A stretch of 64,000 nucleotides of DNA. It comes from Alentia gelatinosa (Eukaryota > Annelida > Polychaeta > Phyllodocida > Polynoidae). The translations under genes were made by a program, and so were the position numbers. Each line of letters starts with the position of its first letter. Within the stretch, counting starts at the first letter, position 1. The stretch covers positions 36,179,300-36,243,299 of the forward strand of contig OX465581.1 in NCBI GenBank assembly GCA_950022655.1. Direction: 5' to 3'. The notes beneath the pieces were generated by a model. That model had not been told where the DNA came from. It saw only the letters and a list, made by a program, of their open reading frames with translations, and made no database searches. Below, piece after piece: positions 1 to 13,500 of this stretch.

Positions 1-155
1 TGAAATTCTGATCCCTACCCACATTTTCTGTCTTCTTTGGGCATTCCTCAGTGATGCTGGCTTTCTGGTTTCTTGACATTAGCTCTGGACAAAACTCAGT
101 CATTTAAGTGCATCCTCTTCTTCTAGATCTAGAGGTTGATTTTGTGCGTTAATCC

Positions 156-692
156 TTTAAAGGCATATCGGACAATTTGGCTTGAAAACTAAAACCCAGG
201 TCAATTTCCTAAAAACTTAATATGATGATCTCCAAGTGTTGTGGAACACATATCTAACTTAAAAATCGGGGGTCACCATGCTAGTTTTTTTTATTTATAG
301 ATCAATTGATATGATGATGATTTTATATAAGAATATATAGAAATTTAAAAAAGTATTTTTTCACATAGTAAAACCCATGTCATTATCCTAAAGTTTTCAA
401 AGAATATAGTAGATGTATAGTACTACTTATTTCTGTTTAAAAAAATCATTGGTCACCATGCTTGTTTTTTTAAAGAATTGAAGAAAACCATGTTTTTCAT
501 TATATTTCCTATGTAAATCAAGCAAATGCAAATTGACCTATTTTACTTATTGAGATCGGATAAACTGGACAAAACGTTGAATTTACTCATGTAGAATTGA
601 AATGAATCCAACGAAACCAGTTTTGACTAATAATTGACATTATTTAAAAATCACCAGGTGGCGCCACTGTGAATTGTAGGATATGCTTTTAA
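156..692. mobile_element. 537-bp TIR element, family A copy 1
   Basis: The ends are inverted repeats of each other: TTTAAAGGCATATCGGACAA on the left, and on the right the complement of a closely similar word ending GGATATGCTTTTAA. The whole segment is repeated in reverse orientation at 62388-62923, and its right end recurs alone at 16694-16744. It has no open frame of note, so it is a non-autonomous DNA element. It lies upstream of the DUSP11 first coding exon. The superfamily cannot be assigned from sequence alone. Confidence 0.75.
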
Positions 693-965
693 GGGCGGGT
701 ACCTGTGGCAATAGTATGTGGTAAAAGGCGGGTACTAGTGCTAATGTACCGGTATACCGCCAGGGGGCGAGAAGTCTCAGGCCTGTTGTGATAATCTATA
801 GTTAAGAATGTGATAGAATGTGCAATCATTAATCTTATTGTCCATTTCACCCGAAATCATTAGCTGGGTGTTGCATCTATATGCTGTGCAAATTTCATGA
901 TTATATATATCCAATATTTTCTATTTTATTCAACAAAAATGAAATTTTGCAAATTTAAGAAAATG

Positions 966-1022
966 ATGCTATATGGCATCACCCGCCCCAGCACGGTTGA
1001 TCCCATATGGCATCACCCGCCA
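966..1022. repeat. short direct repeat pair
   Basis: The word ATATGGCATCACCCGCC occurs at about 971-987 and again at about 1006-1022. Nearby, 694-765 holds two GGCGGGTAC words followed by GGTATACCGCC. These look like remains of small repeats. No gene is visible in 1-1564, which is the 5' flank and possible 5' UTR of the following gene. Confidence 0.45.
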
Positions 1023-1564
1023 TGAATGGGTTAAATATGAGTGCTCTATGACTGAGCTGAGCTGTGCTGAAAGTGAGAGCTCTATGATCTAGCCTACAAT
1101 GCATCTACCTTTTCTTCTGCTGTTTCTTGGCTTTGTCGCCATTTCTCTCAGGTTTTTTTGTCTGTGGTAGCTTGTTTGACTGCGGCCATATCTAAGTTAA
1201 CATTCAACTTTGTGTGTTGCTTTCAAAGTGAATCTGACAGGACGGAATCACGATAATCTTTCAAGAGCGCCAATTCACCGCCTCCCTGCGACCACCTTGG
1301 GTTAACCGGAGAGCCAGCGTAAGTTGATTTCGACCCTAGCGAATAGAATTGGTACTACATTTTGAGGCTGGTTCCCCGGTTATTCACTAGCAGGCGCGTA
1401 AGGGAGACCAGCCAAATATACACATACACTGCGCCGCTCCAGTTTATCCGAAACTGAGAGCGATACCAGCAGCTTTCGCAAGTGGTCCTAACGTTCCCTT
1501 TTATCGCCCATGAAGACACGACAACTTTATACACATTTTTAATCGAGATACGCACGTAATCAAC

Positions 1565-4493
1565 ATGCCTGGTCGAATACCTGACAGGTGAGTAATAATA
1601 AACCAATGTAGTGCACAAGTTGTCACAGTCAAGATTGATTTGGCGAGTTTGCCAACACTATGTCTATGTATTCTGATAACTCTAACTGGATAGCCATTCT
1701 GACTTCGAAAGTCTAAAGTTTACTATAAGATCTAGGCCTACTCCTGCAGTAGGGATAACACATTAAGATTCAATATTCAATCATTGAAATTTCCCAAAAT
1801 TCCTGGAAGCTTGGGTCATGGGAAAGACAAATCTGGTTTTCTTAAGGGTCTATCACCAAAGTTCAATATTTACTGAATTTCTGAAAATAAAAATTCTTGA
1901 GAATTTCTGTCAGCTATTATTTTAAAGTGAAACCTCAGAAAATCCAGTTACTGTGGAGTCAGGGCACCTCAAAATCTCTCATTCCTACACATCAGATGAG
2001 TCAGATACATGGCCAAATCTCTTTTTCTAGGCATCGGATCAGAATTTTAATACAACTTGCATGAGACGGATAAAATTCTGCATTAGATAAGTCTCATTGT
2101 AATTATCCTAAGATTGTTTAATGCTGAAAATCAATAAGAGCAGTTAAGCACTGTGTCTGTGATGGTTACGGACTCGCACGGATGAGCGCTGCCCGTGTGA
2201 TCCCTACAAATTCTCGATTATTTTTATTTAAAACAAAATGTAGAAAAGTTGATTTTGGGTGATAGACAAGATTTGTTCTTCACATGACCTAATGGCCAGT
2301 CCACACTGTGCGTTTTTAGGCCCAGTCTGAGACTGGGTGTATCTGCATGCGCACAACGTGTCAAAACAGACAGTATCTGAGTATGGACCGCAAGTTCCCC
2401 GCTGTACTATACACCTGTGCATAAAAATACTTCAAATACCAACCTCTGCTATCCAAGTGGTAGTTGAGCCATACCACCATACTGTGCCGGTATGGCGCCG
2501 TACCACCATACTTTGAAAGCTCGATCTCATTGGTTAAGTCAGAAATATGTAAATAAATGATAAACAACCAAAATATGGACAAAAAAAATCAAACAGGGAA
2601 TTAATGATAATATTATGAGAATATCAATACCAAAGAAAACAATTTTTGAACAGTTTGAATTATATTTACGAAATTGCGGCTATGGACATCGCGCGTGGTG
2701 TGTAGCAGAAAACAACTTCTGCCCTCCCAAGCGAGTTTGATTTTTGGTCTTATTTTGGTGAGTTTTTGAATATTTACAGAAATTTATAGGTGTATAGTAC
2801 AAGTGAAACTAGTTAACCTAATTGGCACGGCTCCTCGTACCTTGTTACTTTCGCTAAAACTACCACATTCGCTCTCCGAGCTCATGCGTTAGTTTTAGCG
2901 AAAGTAACGCGGTACGAGGAGCCGTCCCAATTAGGTTAACTAGTTTCCCTTAAGTACCACAGGTATGGCCAATCGCAAGCATTTATGAATATCAAACACT
3001 TTTGACATTTGGTACCCCTAGTCTGAGACGCGACGTACGGTACCTAAAAATGCAAGCGTTCCATCACAGGGGTGGGTATTTCCACGCCTGTTCAGACTAT
3101 GCAACTGGTTTGGGGGGGGGGGGGGGGGGTACTGCCAGTTGCAAGGGTACGAAACGCAAGGAATGCAGTACACAGTGTCAGCTGCGATTCCTTGTGACTG
3201 GAGGTACATGGCATACACCCAGTCGCAAGGAAGCCAGTACCTCTAGTCTGAGACTGGCGGTACCCCCGGATCGCAAGCACCCCCCCCCCCCCCCCCCCCA
3301 GTTGCACAGTGTGAGCTGGCCTTTAGCTTTCAGGAGATGTATGCATGAATGAAGTTAGGTGAATATTGAATTTTAGTGTGTTATCCCTATACACTGGCTA
3401 CTCTCAGCATTTCTTATTATGCCAGTTTGTGTCCTAGACCAACAAAACTGAAACACAACTTATCAAACACATCTGTAGCCTACACATGTGGGGAAAGAGT
3501 GAGAAAGAGTGATGCTTAATAACATTTCGAGAATGGCAATCAGAGTGAAAATAGTGCTCATTTTTCAAAATCCTCCTGGATTTTGCCAGTTATTTTTGCT
3601 GTAATTTAAGAGTCGAAGTGTAGTCATGTAGACAATGGTCAGAACAATTTTGATTGGTAAAAAAATTGCCTCAGAAAATCCACGTACTGGATTTTGCTGT
3701 AATTTTAGAGTTGAGGAGTAGTCATGTAGACAATGGTCAGAACAATTTTGATTGGTAAAATCCACATACTTTGGAGTTAGGGCAGCTCAAAATCTGTCAT
3801 TCCTGTGCATCAGACAACGGGGTCGTATCTCCTTTTCTATGCATTGGATCAGAATTATGATATGACAGAAATAATCAGAATAAAATTCTTATTGTAATTT
3901 TCTTATTGTAATTTTCTTATTGTAATTTAGTCACGGAAATCCAGTGAGGCCAGCTTAGCACAGTTAGCTGCACTACTCAATTTACTAAAATATGTACGAC
4001 CATTTATAAACAAAATATTTTGTTTAGGTAACAACCTACCGCACTTGTGACGGTGGTTACTAATACGAAGATACATTTAATAATTCTTTTCTTTATTTCT
4101 ATGTTAAAGATTGACCCATCTAAGGTCATCATTGTTATATAAAAGAAGATGAAACTCTACATGTAAAATCCTCCAGGTTGGGAGGTTCGTTTGTTCCGGC
4201 TAACAGCCGATGAGCATCCCAATGAAAATAAATAAATAAAAAAAAAAAAAAGTGACAGATACAGATGCACACAAGTGGGCGGCGCCCGTGTGATACCTAA
4301 ATGCAGGCTTTTAATTGAGTTCCCAATTCCAGTTGGCAGATTAAACATATATCAGAAACATATATGTATTTACCTTCTAAATGATGTTTGCTCTTTCAGA
4401 TGGGAAAAATACCTTCCTCTTGGAAATGCTATTGAGGGGACACAATTCATAACTTTTAAAGTTCCACTGGAAAAGGTGAGTTCTGACGCAGAC

Positions 4494-4531
<38 letters not shown>

Positions 4532-7500
4532 TTTGAAGTCCGTGGTTCTGATTATCTACCTTATGCCATGGACAGGGTATGCAATGGTGGTAACTACATT
4601 CATGCATGAACTGTCTAAACAGATTAGTTCCACAGATATAACAAATATAATTATAGGTTCAATATGATCATATTGAGGTGCTCTAACCTTTTGTGTAAGA
4701 TACTCCTAATAAGAAGACTAGATCTATAACTCTGATGAATCTATCCTTTGGTCAAATTAATGTGTTAAATAAAAGATTAGTTCTGACAGAATAAACATAA
4801 AATGTTGTGAATCTATTATTTATTTGAATTTATATATTTGATATAAAGTTTTTTTTAAACTATTTCTTCAAGTTTAAACAATATTTTAATTAAATTACGA
4901 TAATGTGTGCCAGCTATGCCTTTATGTAGAACTATCGCAAACGTTTGATTATTGCAGAACATGACAGTAACACTCCCAAAGGAAGAGCAGTTCACCCCAG
5001 AAGACTTAGTCGAAATGGTCAAATCCAAAGGCCATACGCTTGGTCTTGTTATTGATCTTACCAACACAAACCGATATTATTCCTATAAGGTAAATACGAG
5101 CTTTATTTATATGTTATTCAACTCTATAGCAGTAAAGTTATAGTGCAAATAGACACTTTATCGAGATGGATACGCCATAAAGGGGACTAGTCCAAGTACC
5201 ACCTAAATCAAAGTCAAAGTACCACCCTGTGGGTTGCGTTGTTATGTGCAGTTCTTAGATATTTCCAGCCTTATTGATTATCAAAAATATCACGGACCTA
5301 TACCTAGGTCATCCAAGTCCGTGAAAATATGTTGAAACTGATTTTCATAGAAATGTGCCTTCAATCGAGCGTATAAATACTATTGAGACAAAAGGAGAGG
5401 CATTTCAGTTACACCAGGTGCACATACACGTAGTAGTGAACTTTACAAGGTGTTAAAGCCATTGGCTGCACCATCGCTGATGTGAAAGCGGACCCCGTCA
5501 GCTAGCTAGGGTGGTACTTTGCCTCTGGGTAGTACTTTGACTGGTAACCGCGATAAAGCCTCATGTAATGCAACTTTATATTATTAAAATGTATAATCCG
5601 TTCCATTCTAAACTGACCTTATCCCCTGGCTCTTCGCACTTCTCAGATGATATGCACTGTCAGATATGAATGTACAAAGATCTGGCAAAGTAGTCCAGCA
5701 TATAATTACAGATGTTTATATTGTATGGCTCTTTCTCGCCAGTTGGTTCTTAATCATTTAAAGGGCGATTATACTGGACCAGAACTTTCATATTAAACAA
5801 ACATCCATTGAGATTTATCATCCGAGTCCACCAGATACATGGCAAATACATGAACTCACGCTAGGATAGGAATATCAAATCAATTTGATGCATTATTTGG
5901 GCTAGCCGCAATGCTTTGTTTCTTTGGCATTTAATTCCCTTCTTTCGTTATAATAAGACGGTATCTAGCGTTTGAGCTTTGAGATAGCATATTTGGTTTA
6001 CCATTCATTATATTGTAGGAATTGACTCGCTTGAATGTTGAGTATGCCAAAATATACACAGAAGGACATGTGGTTCCAAGCAAGAAAGTAAGACAGAAGT
6101 AAGTGTCAATTGATGTCATTTTTCCTTTTTCTCATAGAATGATTAAGAGAGGCGCATACATTTATTAGATTTCCCTTTCACTTAGAAAGTATATCTGGAA
6201 GACAAATTTTCTCACATTCAGTATATGTAATTGCTTTCCCTTGCGTCAAACAAAGATTCGATTTGATTTAGCCTCATTTACTCCAATAAAACAGTGGTTT
6301 GGATTTTCCAATAGACCCTCAACCCCATGCTGTGGCCGACAAAGACATGTTATCCAAGACTTTTTGGTCTCTCTGAGGCAGAAAAATCTACACATTTTTC
6401 CATGACCCCAACTGACATCCCTGAATTAACAATGCATCGAAGGAACACTTGTATTGTCGAACTACTCTTAGCATGAAACCTTATGGCACACAAAATCAAC
6501 AAAAGAAAGTATTCAGTTACGCACTGTCATAAGATATAACTCTATACTATTCAAATTATTTTTATTTATTATAGTTTATATTTTGTTCTAAACATGATAA
6601 ATTCTTTTAGCAGTTGTTTCTATAAGTATCCATTTGGCCAGACTAGCTATACAGTTCGTGGTGACATTCCAAATGGCAGATTACAAATTTGTCTGCAGTC
6701 CATTTGAATGGTTAGATATACATGACTGCGAAATTGTTGATATATTATGAGTATTTACTTGATGAATTGTATTAGATGGTTACCATAAAACATGTAAAAA
6801 ATTGTTTTTTTTGAGTGAGGTGTGTTTTCGCCACCTCTTACATTTCTTTTTAACATAATGCATATTAACAACGTGTGGAAAATATTACACATGAAACGGT
6901 TTACAAGGTATGTAAATATCTCATCGAAACTATCGAAAGAAATGAAGATATTCAGAATAACAAAAAATATATGAGAGGTGACAGGTTGGTGATCTCGGAC
7001 AGAGCAATATCACTAATGATTACATAATACCGATCTACCATCATATTATGATATTAAAATCGCAATTGATCTCCCTGCTGCTTGCTACCAAGTGACTGTA
7101 TTTTTCTTGTTTTGTAGGTTCTTCTCAACAGTGAATAAGTTTGTCAATGACAAATCAAACGCAGGTTAGTACCTTCACCTTTACATCAATTACTTTTCAA
7201 TATTTCAACTCTGCACAAACTAGAGATTCCTGAACGAGCGATTTCCCAGACTTTGGCATGCTGCCGTTTTGTCTGCCCAGTTCAACTGTATCTGAGGGAA
7301 TCAAAGTGTCTCATTTCTACACCGTTCAACTCTCTTAGTGGCCGAAATGGAAAGGATTATGATAAAACCCGAAATTGTTAATATTTTATCCATCACGATT
7401 CTCATTTCTGTGTTTAGATATTAAGTGCTGCCGGCGATGGTCTATAGACATTATAGAATTGAAAAAAACAACCAACCAAAACAAAAAAATATCGCCGGAT

Positions 7501-10500
7501 ATCGCATTTTCTATAAAAGCTATTTCTCCAGTTATTTCCGGTTTACTAGTTTAAAAAATTGTAATGAATTATTGTCGTATTAGAGAAAAAGAGTGGATAG
7601 TATCATGGTTGGAAATTTTCCAGGTTTTCTTTTCCTAGATTCACTTCCATCTACTATTTTCTTTAATTAGGTAATCAGAGGACGTCACACTTAACATAAT
7701 TATCGATCTTGTATCCATATCTTCTTATTTACACAGACAAGCTGGTCGGGGTACATTGTACACATGGCGTGAACAGGACAGGTTACCTTGTGTGTCGGTA
7801 AGTGATATCCACTCACATTGAAATTACCAGTATTGGATTCGGATGTTGAAATGTTTTTCAACATTTGATAACATGACCTATATGAACAAGAAAATTGAAC
7901 AAATATACGACCTTGAACCTGCCCTGTTCTAAGATTAGTTAAGGCAAATTCAATAAGAAATGAAAATAAAATACGGGAACCTCAAGTAAAAATACACTTC
8001 CCTGCTTCTAAAAACGTGTGCATCTAGTATCGATGTACTCGCCCTTCTGGCTTGTCCAGGCGGAGTACTCTCCCTAGTTCTCCCAGTACTCGCGTAGTGC
8101 TTTGGATCGTAAGAATAAAAATTCCCCTACAATAGTTTGTAGGTAATTATCTATTATCATCCAATTATAAGCGTTCATAATCAGAACAATCTAACTCCCA
8201 CATATTTCAAACTTCTGGCTTTCCACATGTTTCCTTTGGATTATTCTCGTTTGTACTGTGGGTGGGTAAATAATATCCAGTCCTAGAGTAATTGATGAGA
8301 TTGTCACGATTAGAGCTAGCGATACGCTTAAGTTTTTTTGTTTTTTTTAATTGGTTTATTCAAGGATTAAGGAGTGTGATCCACCAGATATTCCAGATTT
8401 CAACTTCACGATGCATCTTCCAAATATGCTTTACTGAGGCCCATTCATCGGCGGTACCTATTTGGGCACCGTAAATGTACCAGCAGCGGAGCAGGCATAA
8501 GCTATTTTATCAGTTTTAGCAGGTTCTGACCATATGGCGGCCAAACTACTGCCGCCAGTGATCATTTGGTCTGCTCCACCGTATCTATTCATATATATCT
8601 AGTCGTTAACATGGCGCCCAGCGACGTTCAATATGCCTAGTGGAATACGCCCTTGAAATGTTACCTTATCTAATTGTCTGTATTCTGTTTCTTAAAGGTA
8701 TATGATAGACGTACTCGATTTCGAGCCTACTGATGCGCTTGAAGCATACGGCAAAGCCCGGGGATATCCAGTAGAGCGTGAAAACTACATCGAAGACCTT
8801 AAATTGGGAAAGAGGTAAGATATGCACCACATTTGATCTATATAAGAGAAACGGCAAATGAAACAGCCTTTTTGAAACGTATTCCAGGTTATAGGGCGAT
8901 GCTACTCTGGAACAAACTTGACTCACATACCCAGGAAAAGTGACATTGACGCTGGAACTGTTGACCAGGTGAAAGTGAATCGGAATGTTAATATTATGAC
9001 ATCACTGTCTTTATATATTTATTCAATCAGATTTTATTCATTCAGACTCTTTCAGACAATATGGATATGTTTGACCAGTTATTCACCCTTGTGCTTTTAG
9101 TGACCACAGACCAACCCTCTCCCCTGCCCACTCCCACCCCCCACCTCCACACCTACTAACTGACCTTTTCTACTAACAATCAGAATCTGATGGGTTAGAT
9201 TCCCTACTTGGCACAGAGCCAGCAAACATGTTTGACCACTACCAAGGTAAGTATTCGTATAATTACCTATTTTACCTCGGCAACACTCGAGTGTTTCCGG
9301 GAACCGATGAGATAAGGCGGGAAAGTATCACGTGACAGCAGTTCGAAGGCGGTTTTGGACTGGATTGAAACGTTGTCACGTCGTGTGGACAGTTTTGGTA
9401 CGTATTTTACAAAGAATTGGATGTTTTTGTGTATTTCTTTGGCGAGTTAGTCGCTAAAGTTGAAATTAGCCCGTAGGTAGAAATTATTCGTGCCGAGGGA
9501 CGATAATTCTACCTGATTTTACGGTGTTTGCCATTTAATTACGTCCGAGCTGGCTTCCGCGGAGTCGTGGCTTCGGACGTTCGCTCCCGATTGAGCGAAT
9601 TTGAAAGAAGTTTGATACATCGCTATATTTTTTGGTATCAGAAGGTGTATTTCAAGTTAGATTCATCGATTTCATGGTTTATTTACCTTAGTTTGGGAGT
9701 TTTCTCTCAAGATTGAGCGGATTAGTGACATCGTCTGTCTGCTTTCAGAATCCAAGATGGCGGACGACGAGACGTCGTCGGCGTCGGTAAAGAAACCCAC
9801 CAAAATCAGCAAGAAAGACAAAGAATCGAAAGATACGTCGAAATCTGGTCTAGAGAAGACAAATCCTGGCGGTTCGGTGATAATTACGGAGAATTCGGGG
9901 GCTTCTGCGAAAAAACCGGGAAAAAAGAGACCGGAAGCGGCCGAACACGAACCGAGCGCGCCCGAAGGCCGTCTCGGAGCACGCCGGGATTGGGCGACGC
10001 ATCATCCGCCGCCATCTTGGAACTGGCAGGGTTTCGGAGGGTGGCCGGAGCCTTACGGGCATCCGAGCACGTTCTACGGCGGCCCCTACGGCAGCGGTTA
10101 TATCGGAGAAGATATGTACTCGCTACAGAACGGCCCGCCGGCGGATTGGGACGAGTTTTCGGAATATGACGACCATTCCGAACTCGCTCCGGACACGGCA
10201 CCGTCGCTAACGGCGGACTTGGTGCGTAAGGAGGATGAAAAAGCGACCGAAACGGAGGTAGGAAAGGACTCAAAGATTGATTTCTCTGTATTTAAACCTA
10301 GTTCGATGCTATCGTTGTTGAAACAAAAGCATGATGTCTTGTCAGCAGCTGAGAAAAAGGCTGAGGCAGTTACCCCTGTTTTGGCAAAGATTGTTTCTGA
10401 AGAGATAAAACAAAAGTTTGTGCCAGATGAACTGCAGAAAAAGGCAAAAGAGTATCCACAAATTGAAAATTTGCCCACGGTGGTGGCCCCCAAGTTGGAT

Positions 10501-13500
10501 AATGAATTATTTGGGGCAGTAGGTGTGGATGCCAGGAAGGTGGATATAAATCTACAAACCATCCAGAAGGGGATAGTAGGGGCCTTGGTGGCCTTAGTTC
10601 CTGTGGCTGATGTAGTGTTAAAGGCAGGGGAGGAGTCAGAGTTAGAGCCTCTCGGAAAGAATTTGGTCGACGCGATGCAGCTCTTGTCGATGGCCACGAA
10701 TGGGATCTCGGTGAAAAGGAGGGACAACCTAAGGCAGGTGGTCCCCTCGAACTATGCCAAGGCATTGTCGTTAGAGACTGGCGAGGCGGACCCGGCTTTC
10801 CTCTTCGGGGGAAAGTTAAGTGAGAAAGTCAAGGACGTGGAGGTCACCGCTAAGCTACAGGAAAAGCTGAAAAAGAAAGCGTCGGTAACATCAGGCCCAC
10901 AGAGGGGAGACAAATCAAACAAGAGGGGCCATGGAGCCCACCCATACTTTGGGCAGCGTGGGGGCTTCGGCCCTAGGTTCCAGCACAGGCCAAGGGCTCC
11001 CTACCATCAAGGATACCAGCAATACTACCAGCATCAAGGTTATGGCCAGCGTTTTCCGGGGAAAAATCAACACTTCAGGCAACCTGCTCCTCCGAGCCAG
11101 TCAGCCAGCTCGAGTCCTGGCGACCAGGATTTCGGGAAGAAGGGGTCTCGGAAGTGAGCCGGGTGAGTACCTCTTTTGAACCTAAAAACCTGGTTTCAAA
11201 GTTTAAAGCTGGAGATATCGCATTACATGTATCTGAGTGGTCAAAGATTGTTAAGGATCCGTGGATTTTGGACAGGGTCTCGGGGATCAAAGTTGATTTC
11301 TGGGAACAGCCAGTACAGGCTAGGGTACCGTATCCTTTCAGACTATCCTTTGAAGAAAGTAAAATAATGGATGTCCAGATAAAGGATTTGACTCGGAAGG
11401 GAGTTATAGAACAGACCTGTCACTCAGAGGGGGAATTCATATCAAATGTTTTTCTCAGACCAAAGCCTAATGGTAAACATAGACTTATTCTGGACTTGAC
11501 AGAATTTAACAAGTGGGTCCCACATGTTCATTTCAAGATGACAACTCTCCAAACTGCCTTAGATATGGTCAGGCCGGAGGCCTACATGGCCTCGGTTGAT
11601 CTCAAGGATGCATATTTTTCGGTAAAGATTCATCCTGAATATAGAAAATTTTTCAGGTTTTTCTGGAAGGGTGTATTGTGGCAGTTTGTAGGGATGCCAA
11701 ATGGATTGGCGTGTGCCCCTAGAATATTCACAAAAATTCTGGCCCCGATTTTCGGGTACTTACAACAGGAAGGGTATGAATGTTTCCCATACTTGGATGA
11801 TTCCTTTGTGATTGCTGATTCTAGGGAAGAATGCAGGAAAGCTGTGTTAGCGTTAGCCGAGGTGCTAGACAGACTTGGTTTCACAATAAATCTAGAAAAG
11901 TCTATGATGGAACCACAGAAACAAATAATTTTCCTAGGGTTTAATATTGACTCAGACAAAATGGAGGTGGCCTTGCCCAGTGAAAAAAGGGAGAAGTTTA
12001 GAAGAGCCGCTTTGGGGGTATTGGAAAAAGATACACCTTCAATAAGAACAGTAGCGGGGATAGTAGGGCTAATGACAGCTTACTCACCGGCAGTGGAATA
12101 TGGGACAAACCATATTAAGGGGCTGGAAAGAGAGAAGAATCAGGCCCTAGAAAGACATAGGGGAAATTTTGACAAGAAAATGATCCTAGCGTCAGAAGGG
12201 ATAAAAGATGTTACATGGTGGCTAGAACATGTGGCAGAGACAAAACAAAACATCAAGATAGATTTACCCTCGGTAACCATCTGTACCGATGCTTCACTAG
12301 AGGGTTGGGGAGCACACCGTGGAGAGGTAGCCACGGGAGGTAGATGGACTGAGTCGGAGAGTCAGGACCATATAAATGTACTGGAATTGAAAGCAATCCT
12401 ATTTGGTTTAAAGTCTCTAATCCTGGAAGAAGATATTCATATCAAAGTGTTAACAGATAACACTACAGCACTGGCGTATGTCAAACATGGGGGGGGCATA
12501 CAGTCCGAAGGATGCCATAGGATGGCTAGAGAGATATGGAGTTGGTGTGAGCTCAGAAAATTGAGGATAACAATACAGCACATACCAGGGGTTGAAAATG
12601 TCCTAGCGGACTACAAGAGTAGGAAATTCCAGGATGAAATGGAATGGGAACTTAGCCCCGAGATATTTGAAAAGATTGTCTCAGTTTTCGGAAAACCTGA
12701 CATTGACATGTTTGCATCCAGGCTAAATGCAAAATTGCCAAAATATGTGTCATGGCATCCGGATCCGGATGCCTGGGCGACAGATGCGTTCTCTATACCA
12801 TGGCCTAATGAATTTTTGTTTTTATTTCCTCCTTTCAGCATGATACCGAGGGTCCTCCGTCGACTACGGGAGGTCCCAAGGAGGGGGGTGTTGGTGGTGC
12901 CCGCATGGCCAAACAGACCATGGTATGCCAGCTTAAGACGCCTGTCCAACAGAAAGCTAACATTCAGGAAGCGACGGGGAAATCTAATTCCGGTGGGAAA
13001 ACCCAGAAACCGTATCGTAAACAGTGCCCCATTGGAGGCCTACCTTTTTTCCACAAAAAACTGAAGTCAGAAGGTTATGATGACGAAACCATCAGATTAA
13101 TGTCTGATGGGTGGAGGGCCTCAACAAAAAAGATCTATAGTACTTATCTAAGTAAGTGGGCTGTTTATTGTATCAAAACTATGACCCCTTTATTGAAACC
13201 TCGTTTACCCCAGGTTTGTCGCTTCCTGAAGTGTTTGGCAAAGGAAGGTGTCGGGTACAGTGTTATTAACACAGCCCGTTCTGCTTTATCAACAATTTTA
13301 CCATTGTATGACGGTGTTTCTGTCGGACAACACCCGAATGTTTGCTTAGTCGTGAGGGCAGTATATAACAGGAACCCCCCGAGGCCCCGTTATTCAGAGT
13401 TTTGGGACGTGGGTAAAGTTTTTGACTTATTTAAGTCATGGGGGAAGAACGAGAAATTGTCGTTCAAGTTTTTGACCTTAAAGGTCGCCGTTTTATTATT

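Larger units (their letters stand above)
1850..4310. repeat. diverged segment duplication in DUSP11 intron 1
   Basis: A stretch at about 1930-2230 (CCTCAGAAAATCCA, then GGAGT-AGGGCA-CTCAAAATCT, then GGATCAGAATT, then GCCCGTGTGAT-CCTA) is repeated in the same order at about 3669-4302. Inside the second copy, about 70 bp (TTTGCTGTAATTT through TTTTGATTGGTAAAA) is itself doubled at 3594-3662 and 3692-3760. A separate TIR element occupies much of the space between the copies. Confidence 0.6.

Noticed and set aside
3002..3352. 116-codon plus-strand and opposing minus-strand frames
   Set aside because: Both arise from a self-complementary TIR element with G and C homopolymers.
9850..10765. Several minus-strand frames of 70-209 codons
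   Set aside because: Shadows of the GC-rich DIRS ORF1; the plus-strand frame belongs to a full element with RT and recombinase.
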